Notes under the pieces: model-generated
Told to the model about the DNA's origin: nothing
Seen by the model: the letters and a program-made list of their open reading frames with translations, nothing else
Database searches by the model: none
Position numbers and translations under genes: made by a program
Source of the DNA: Clostridia bacterium
GTDB taxonomy: Bacteria > Bacillota > Clostridia > Oscillospirales > Acutalibacteraceae
Direction: 5' to 3'
DNA length: 47,712 nt
NCBI GenBank assembly: GCA_017399535.1
Contig: JAFQBX010000012.1
Span: 1-47,712 of the forward strand
In this document: piece by piece, positions 42,433 to 47,712 of the stretch
How the letters are laid out: the number at the start of each line of letters is the position of its first letter
Position numbering within the stretch: position 1 is the first letter of the stretch

Positions 42433-45400
42433 ATGAGCTACAAAAATCAATCTGATTTATATTTAGAAGATAATATCAGCAAATATCCGGCGATAGAACT
42501 CTTGTGTAAGCTGGGATTTGAATACATATCTCCCGAAGATTGTATGGCGCAACGCGGAACTCTCTATGATGTGCTTCTCAAGGATATTTTGCGCAAACAA
42601 CTTAACGCCATCAATCAGTTTGAGTTTGGAGGTATCACTTATAAGTTTACTGCAGATAACGTTGAGAAGGCTATCAAGGATTTGGACGAGCCGTTAACCG
42701 ATGGACTTGTTCGTACAAGCGAGAAAATCTACAACGCTTTAATGCTTGGCAAGAGTTATCTTGAAAAATTAGCCGATGGCACTTCTAAGAGTTTTAATCT
42801 GAAATATATAGACTGGGAACATCCCGAAAATAATGTGTATCACGTTACCGAGGAGTTTTCTTGCGATAGTTGGGACAAGCAGAAAAATGCTCGCCCCGAT
42901 ATTGTGCTGTTTGTAAACGGTATTCCGTTTGCCGTTATCGAGTGTAAAGCGCCGACTATCAGCGAAGATCAAGCGGTTGAGCAAATGATTCGCAATCAAG
43001 GAAAAGACTATATTCCACAGCTCTTTAAGTATGCACAAATCGTTGTTGCAACAAACAAAAACGCAGTGAAGTATGCAACTTGCGGTACAGGTAAAAACTT
43101 CTGGAGCGTTTGGCGTGAAGAACAGACTGAATGGCAGGATAAACTAATTGAGCAACACGTTGCAGGCAGAGAACCCACCATTCAGGATAGAGGTATTGTT
43201 TCTTTACTTTCACCAGATAGACTCTTAAAGCTCACAAAATACTTTACGCTATATGACGGCAACATTAAAAAGATTTGTCGTTACCAACAGTTCTTCGCAG
43301 TTGAAGAAATTATCAAAACTATAAATACAAACGACACTGCAGGCAATCGCCAAAGCGGTGTTATTTGGCATACTCAAGGCAGTGGTAAATCGCTTACTAT
43401 GGTTATGGTAGCAAAATACATTTTGGAAGAAATGCGTTCTTGTAATCCGAGAGTTGTTATTGTTACCGACCGTAAAGAACTTGATAAACAAATTGCCAAG
43501 ACCTTTGCCCATACCCGTTTGGCTCCGGCAAGAGCAACAAGCGGAAAGCATTTGATTGAGCTCATTAACAAGGGTTCTGCAGATGTTATCACTTCTATCA
43601 TTAATAAGTTTAACACTGTTGAAAATAGCGGTCTCAAGAATCATTCGAGAGATATATTTGTGCTTGTAGATGAAAGCCATCGTTCTAACTATGGTTCTCT
43701 TGCAACCAAAATGAGAACGGTGTTCCCGAACGCATGTTATATTGGCTTTACCGGTACTCCTCTGATGAAAAACGAGAAGAATACCATGGAAAAGTTTGGT
43801 AAGCTTATTCATAAATACACCATTAAAGATGGTGTTGAGGATAAAGCTATCGTCCCGCTCATCTACGAAGGTAAGTTTGTTGACCAAAAAGTTGATGAAG
43901 ACAATATCGACTTGTGGTTTAACCAAGTAACAAAGCGTCTTAATGATGCACAAAAAGCAGACCTTAGAGATAAGTGGAGCACCATCAAAAGATTAGCTTC
44001 TACCGATGCAAGAATCAAGCGCATTGCATTAGATGTTAACCTACACTTTATCGAAGGTTATAAAAACACAGGATTCAAAGCAATGCTCGCCTGCAACTTT
44101 AAGAAAGACGCCATTTGGTATCAAAAGTGTTTTGAAGAGTTCGGCGATCTTACAACCGCCGTTGTAATTTCAGCCCCCGACATACGCGAAGGTGCTACTG
44201 AAGTTGATGAAAGCAATGACGATTTGGTTGTTTCTTTCTGGAACAAGATGATGGATCAATATGGCAATGCAGACGATTATGAAGAAGCTATCAAGAATAA
44301 GTTCATTGATGGCGAAATTGATATTCTAATTGTTTGCAGCAAGTTGTTAACCGGTTTTGATGCTCCAAGAACTCAGGTTCTTTACATTGACAAGGAACTT
44401 AAAGATCATAGTTTGCTTCAGGCGATTGCGAGAACCAATCGTTTGTTTGAAGGTAAAGACTTTGGCTTGATTGTCGACTACCGTGGCCTTATCAACAAAC
44501 TTGACTCTGCTATGGAAGTATATAGCGGCGCAGGACTTGAACAGTTTGACAGTGCCGATATCAAAGGTGTTATTGTCGACGTAATGGCTTGTGTGGGTCG
44601 TCTTCGCGAAGCACACTCACATCTTTGTGATATTTTCGCAACTATTAAAAACAAAGAAGATACCGAAGAAATTGAACAGTTTTTGGCCGATGATGAAATC
44701 CGCGGAAAGTTTTATGATGCTCTCTGCGTGTTTGGTCGCGCCTTGAATTCTGTACTCAATTCCGAAAAAGCGTATGCGGCTTTCGAAAAGTGGGAAATTG
44801 CTAAATATCAATCAGCATTCATCTTCTATTCTAAAGTTCGTCGCAGTGTTAAAATTCGCTATGCGGATGTTATTGATAACAGAGAATACGAAAAGCAGAT
44901 GCAGAATCTTCTTGATACACATATGTCTGTTGTTGGTATCAAGCAAATTACTAATCCGGTAGACATCTTAAATAAAGAAGAACTTGAAAAGGAATTGGAA
45001 GAATTAGGCTCTCTTCGTTCTAAAGCCGATGCTATTACATCGCATATGACCAAGAGTATTAAGACTCATCGTGATGAAAATCCCGCATATTATGACAGTT
45101 TCTCGAAACGTATTAAAGAAGCTTTGGAAGAATACAAAAATCGTGTAATTTCCGAAGCTGAATATCTCGATAAGATGAAAGCTATTATGGCCGATTATCG
45201 AAAAGGCACGACTAATATTACTTACCCTGAGAAGATTAAAGGTAACGTTCACGCGCAAGCTTTTTATGGAGTTATTACAGCCATTTTGGATGATGAAATT
45301 AATATCAATGGAAACATTGACATTATCTCTGATATCTCATTAGAAGTTACCACCATCATCCAAAACCACGATATGGTCGATTGGCAGACCAACAAGGAAA

Positions 45401-45537
45401 TTCACAATAAGATTGCGCAAGATATTGATGATATGTTTTACAGACTTGAAAAAGAAAATGGTTTCGTAATTGATTTCGATACGATCGATAAGATTATCGA
45501 AAACGTTATTACTGTTGCGCTTAGGAGATTCAAATGA
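42433..45537 (+). CDS. hsdR: Type I restriction endonuclease subunit
   Basis: 1034-residue ATP-dependent translocase/nuclease. The N-terminal PD-(D/E)xK nuclease has PD (155-156) ... E170-C-K172. The helicase has Walker A QGSGKS (315-320), DESH (413-416), GFTGTPL, and the later LLTGFDAPRTQVLYIDK and QAIARTNR blocks. All are intact, so restriction activity is expected when combined with HsdM and HsdS. GGAG precedes the ATG. Overlaps the next gene by 4 bases. Confidence 0.97.
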   Translation: MSYKNQSDLYLEDNISKYPAIELLCKLGFEYISPEDCMAQRGTLYDVLLKDILRKQLNAINQFEFGGITYKFTADNVEKAIKDLDEPLTDGLVRTSEKIYNALMLGKSYLEKLADGTSKSFNLKYIDWEHPENNVYHVTEEFSCDSWDKQKNARPDIVLFVNGIPFAVIECKAPTISEDQAVEQMIRNQGKDYIPQLFKYAQIVVATNKNAVKYATCGTGKNFWSVWREEQTEWQDKLIEQHVAGREPTIQDRGIVSLLSPDRLLKLTKYFTLYDGNIKKICRYQQFFAVEEIIKTINTNDTAGNRQSGVIWHTQGSGKSLTMVMVAKYILEEMRSCNPRVVIVTDRKELDKQIAKTFAHTRLAPARATSGKHLIELINKGSADVITSIINKFNTVENSGLKNHSRDIFVLVDESHRSNYGSLATKMRTVFPNACYIGFTGTPLMKNEKNTMEKFGKLIHKYTIKDGVEDKAIVPLIYEGKFVDQKVDEDNIDLWFNQVTKRLNDAQKADLRDKWSTIKRLASTDARIKRIALDVNLHFIEGYKNTGFKAMLACNFKKDAIWYQKCFEEFGDLTTAVVISAPDIREGATEVDESNDDLVVSFWNKMMDQYGNADDYEEAIKNKFIDGEIDILIVCSKLLTGFDAPRTQVLYIDKELKDHSLLQAIARTNRLFEGKDFGLIVDYRGLINKLDSAMEVYSGAGLEQFDSADIKGVIVDVMACVGRLREAHSHLCDIFATIKNKEDTEEIEQFLADDEIRGKFYDALCVFGRALNSVLNSEKAYAAFEKWEIAKYQSAFIFYSKVRRSVKIRYADVIDNREYEKQMQNLLDTHMSVVGIKQITNPVDILNKEELEKELEELGSLRSKADAITSHMTKSIKTHRDENPAYYDSFSKRIKEALEEYKNRVISEAEYLDKMKAIMADYRKGTTNITYPEKIKGNVHAQAFYGVITAILDDEININGNIDIISDISLEVTTIIQNHDMVDWQTNKEIHNKIAQDIDDMFYRLEKENGFVIDFDTIDKIIENVITVALRRFK

Positions 45538-46253
45538 TAAAAACAATTAATTTGAATGGGCGCGAAATCAGTTACGACCTTGAGTATAAGGATGTAAAAA
45601 ATATTAATCTTAGAATCAAAGTTGATCAAAGCATCTATATGTCTGCCAATCATCGCGTATCCGATAAGATTATCGAAGAATTCTTGCATTCTAAAGCTGA
45701 TTATATATTGAAGGCGTTAGACCATTATGCTGAGATTGCTAAATATGCACCTAAACCAAAGCAATATATTGATGGAGAGTCTTTTAGAATGCTTGGTCAC
45801 GCGTTAAGACTTAAAGTGGTTCAAGGAAAACGAAATATGGTCGAAAGCGATGAATCATATATTACGCTAACTATTAAAGATGTTACTAACATTGAACTAA
45901 AGAAAAATACAATGGACAAGTGGATAAAAAATCGCTGTAAAGAGGTTTTGCAGGCGGTTTGCGAAGGCGTTTATCCAAAGTTTCAAAAGTATGGCATAGA
46001 ATTTCCTGAGCTGCGGTTTAGAAATATGATTTCTCGTTGGGGTAGTTGTCAACCAAAAAATAAGATATTAACATTTAATATTTCTCTTATCGAGGTGCCC
46101 TTATCATGTATTGAGTATGTGGTTACACATGAATTTACTCACTTTCTACAGCCAAATCACTCTAAAAAGTTCTATGGCCAGTTAGCAATGTTTATGCCGG
46201 ATTGGCAAGAACGAAAGAAAGTTCTTGAAAAGAACAATTGTTATGTAGAATAG
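45534..46253 (+). CDS. YgjP/SprT-like zinc metallopeptidase (DUF45)
   Basis: 239 residues. HEFTH at 199-203 with downstream PNHSKKFY supplies zinc ligands, and RNMISRWGSCQPKNKILTFN is the diagnostic DUF45 (YgjP/WLM-type) block. In many type I loci such a gene directly follows hsdR with ATGA overlap, as here; the substrate is not established. Cytoplasmic; no signal peptide. Confidence 0.9.
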   Translation: MIKTINLNGREISYDLEYKDVKNINLRIKVDQSIYMSANHRVSDKIIEEFLHSKADYILKALDHYAEIAKYAPKPKQYIDGESFRMLGHALRLKVVQGKRNMVESDESYITLTIKDVTNIELKKNTMDKWIKNRCKEVLQAVCEGVYPKFQKYGIEFPELRFRNMISRWGSCQPKNKILTFNISLIEVPLSCIEYVVTHEFTHFLQPNHSKKFYGQLAMFMPDWQERKKVLEKNNCYVE

Positions 46254-46331
46254 TGGATATAAATTTAGCGGTTTGTTCGTAAAACGTTGTCACATTTGTG
46301 GAAGAAAACGCGATTATTAAGAGGTGATTTA

Positions 46332-47321
46332 ATGCCACTGCAAATTATTCGTCAGGATATTACGAAAATGCAGGTGGATGCCATTGTAAACACGACCAAT
46401 GAAGAAATGGTCGGTTATAGTGGTGTTGACCTTGCCGTACACGAAGGTGCTGGGCCTGAACTGGATGCTGAGTGCGCAAAAATTGCTCCTCTTGGTCTTG
46501 GTGGGGCAAAAATTACAAAAGGGTACAATCTTGATGCGAGATACATCATTCACACCTCTGGTCCGATTTGGCGTGGTGGTCTTGAAGGAGAAAGCATTAT
46601 ATTAAAATCTTGCTATATCGAATCTCTTAAACTTGCTGTAGCTCACGGTTGCAATTCGGTTGCTTTTCCTCTTATTTCATCTGGCGTTTACGGCTATCCA
46701 AAGGACCAAGTGCTCAAATTTGCAATTCAGGTTATAACCGAGTTTCTTTTCGATCACGAAATCATGGTCTATCTCTGCGTATATGACCGTACATCGTATG
46801 AATTTAGCAGAGAGTTGTTTACCGAAATAAGTGAAGCTATCTGTAATGATTATGTTTATGAACGGGATGAAATCACAAGTAATGAGAGCATGGTTTTTCG
46901 CTCTGAAATGGTGGTTACATACGACTGTTCACGTGGCAGCAAGACGGATAAATTATTGCACGAATATATAAAATCGATTGATAAATCATTTGCCTATAAA
47001 CTGTTTGATTTGATTAATGAACGGGGAATGACCGACGTTGAGTGCTATAAAAAAGCAAACGTGGATAAAAAGACATTTTCTAAAATAAAGTGTAATCCTG
47101 AAACATATAAGCCATCTAAACAAACCGCAGTTGCTTTCGCAATAGCGCTTAAACTTAATCTCGACGAAACGCAGGACTTACTTGCCTCTGCCGGCTTAAC
47201 CCTATCGCATAGCTTTACATTTGATAAGATAATTCGTTTCTTTATTGAAAAGGGAATTTACAATGTTTTTGAGATAAACGAAGCTTTATTCGAGTTTGAC
47301 CAAGTGTTGCTTGGCTGCTGA
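46332..47321 (+). CDS. Macro-domain (ADP-ribose binding) protein fused to an HTH domain
   Basis: 329 residues from ATG 46332 (GAGGTG 5 nt upstream; the frame is open from 46287). Residues 1-170 are a macro domain: DITKMQVDAIVNTTNEEMVGYSGVDLAVHEGAG, GGAKITKGYNL and FPLISSGVYGYPK are its ADP-ribose-binding segments. Residues about 215-329 hold an HTH-like region (YKKANVDKKTFSKIKCN ... KQTAVAFAIALKLNLDETQDLLASAG) resembling XRE-type repressors. It could sense or remove ADP-ribose and regulate the locus. It lies 78 bases after the metalloprotease gene in the same orientation. Confidence 0.88.
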   Translation: MPLQIIRQDITKMQVDAIVNTTNEEMVGYSGVDLAVHEGAGPELDAECAKIAPLGLGGAKITKGYNLDARYIIHTSGPIWRGGLEGESIILKSCYIESLKLAVAHGCNSVAFPLISSGVYGYPKDQVLKFAIQVITEFLFDHEIMVYLCVYDRTSYEFSRELFTEISEAICNDYVYERDEITSNESMVFRSEMVVTYDCSRGSKTDKLLHEYIKSIDKSFAYKLFDLINERGMTDVECYKKANVDKKTFSKIKCNPETYKPSKQTAVAFAIALKLNLDETQDLLASAGLTLSHSFTFDKIIRFFIEKGIYNVFEINEALFEFDQVLLGC

Positions 47322-47368
47322 AAAAAGTCGCCTGTCAAGCGACCTAAATATAAACTAAATATTTTACA

Positions 47369-47413
47369 ATATGACCACGGGGAACATGACCTATGTGGTC
47401 ATATTTTTTTGAA
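47369..47413 (+). terminator. Terminator of the restriction-modification operon
   Basis: ATATGACCAC / GTGGTCATAT enclosing a 16-base loop, followed by T7. A small GTCGC/GCGAC hairpin precedes it at 47327-47343. Confidence 0.85.
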
Positions 47414-47421
47414 GTAAAGTA

Positions 47422-47467
47422 AAAAAGCTCCCGCTGTACAGTGTTTCGAACAGCGGGAGCTTTTTAT
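47422..47467. terminator. Second intrinsic terminator, symmetric
   Basis: AAAAAGCTCCCGCTG / CAGCGGGAGCTTTTT around a 14-base loop. It is usable from both sides. The remaining bases to the window end (47468-47712) are A+T-rich with no gene or motif recognised. Confidence 0.9.
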
Positions 47468-47712
47468 AAAGGAAATTCTGAAAAGAAAGATTTTAAATAT
47501 ATGCAATTGAGCTTCAACAAACGGGTTTAATTCTACCATAATTTTATAAATAATATACCCAATTTTTTCGTAAAGTATTTAACTTTAAGAACCATTTTGC
47601 AATATAAAAATACATTTTTATTATACAAAATGGTGTTAAATTTGTCAAACAATTAATGTAAATTTATATGAAAAAATCGCGTATTTATCACAACACTGTC
47701 GAATTTACGGAG

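Noticed and set aside
43249-43953. Long antisense frame within hsdR
   Set aside because: It is a shadow of the helicase frame; hsdR motifs are intact and the antisense product has no recognisable features.
27000-47712. Second attachment site formed by a tRNA 3' end
   Set aside because: I looked for a copy of the tRNA-Trp or tRNA-CAT 3' end near the integrase and at the right end and found none, so element limits are not assigned.

Overview
The window looks like a chromosomal segment of a gut or rumen clostridium, most likely Oscillospiraceae/Ruminococcaceae. This is inferred from Gram-positive sortase-anchored pili, strong AGGAGG-type ribosome binding sites, TTGACA/TATAAT promoters and the family resemblance of the proteins; no marker gene fixes the species. 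It falls into two halves that differ visibly in base composition. Positions 1 to about 18150 are richer in G+C and read as core genome. From just after a tRNA-Trp to the end the sequence is A+T-rich and accessory.

Core half. A forward operon (lgt, folD, two small membrane proteins, a TrmO-type tRNA methyltransferase) converges through a symmetric terminator on a GH31 glycosidase. Divergent from GH31 is a 2635-residue secreted protein. It has an N-terminal beta-helix carrying an Asp triad spaced as I recall for GH110 alpha-1,3-galactosidases, an SGNH esterase domain, several jelly-roll-like modules and InlB-type repeats. GH31 and this protein probably work on the same complex glycan. A reverse operon (NUDIX hydrolase, lipoprotein, trpS), an M14 peptidase and tRNA-Met/Ile(CAT) plus tRNA-Trp(CCA) close the half.

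Pilus module (about 18500-27055). A promoter with a folded leader drives a dedicated signal peptidase I, a large Cna-B/SpaA adhesin ending LPDSG, an LPETG backbone pilin, a class C sortase, an LPQTG minor pilin and a second sortase. The last genes overlap, so this reads as one sortase-assembled pilus operon.

Mobile and defence module (about 27055-47712). A tyrosine integrase and excisionase-like gene are followed by fragments of mobile-element biology. These are a ribbon-helix-helix (RHH) gene with an operator inside its promoter spacer, an RHH antitoxin with the stump of a zeta-like toxin, and an IS3-family remnant. Next come a DUF3800 gene behind its own terminated small RNA, an AbiEi/AbiEii type IV toxin-antitoxin pair, an HTH protein fused to a degenerate TraG/VirD4-like domain, and a RepL-like winged-helix protein. 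An extended type I restriction-modification operon fills the rest: half-length HsdS, HsdM, DinD, DUF4145, full HsdS, a membrane protein, a 57-residue protein, HsdR, a YgjP-type metalloprotease and a macro-domain/HTH protein.

The most interesting item is a gene-free kilobase at about 35800-36400. It shows nested, long-range complementary helices, a 5'-3' closing stem and G.U pairs that all favour plus-strand transcription. I interpret it as a large (about 570-600 nt) structured non-coding RNA, comparable in size and setting to ROOL/GOLLD-class RNAs of mobile elements, but not assignable without a covariance search.
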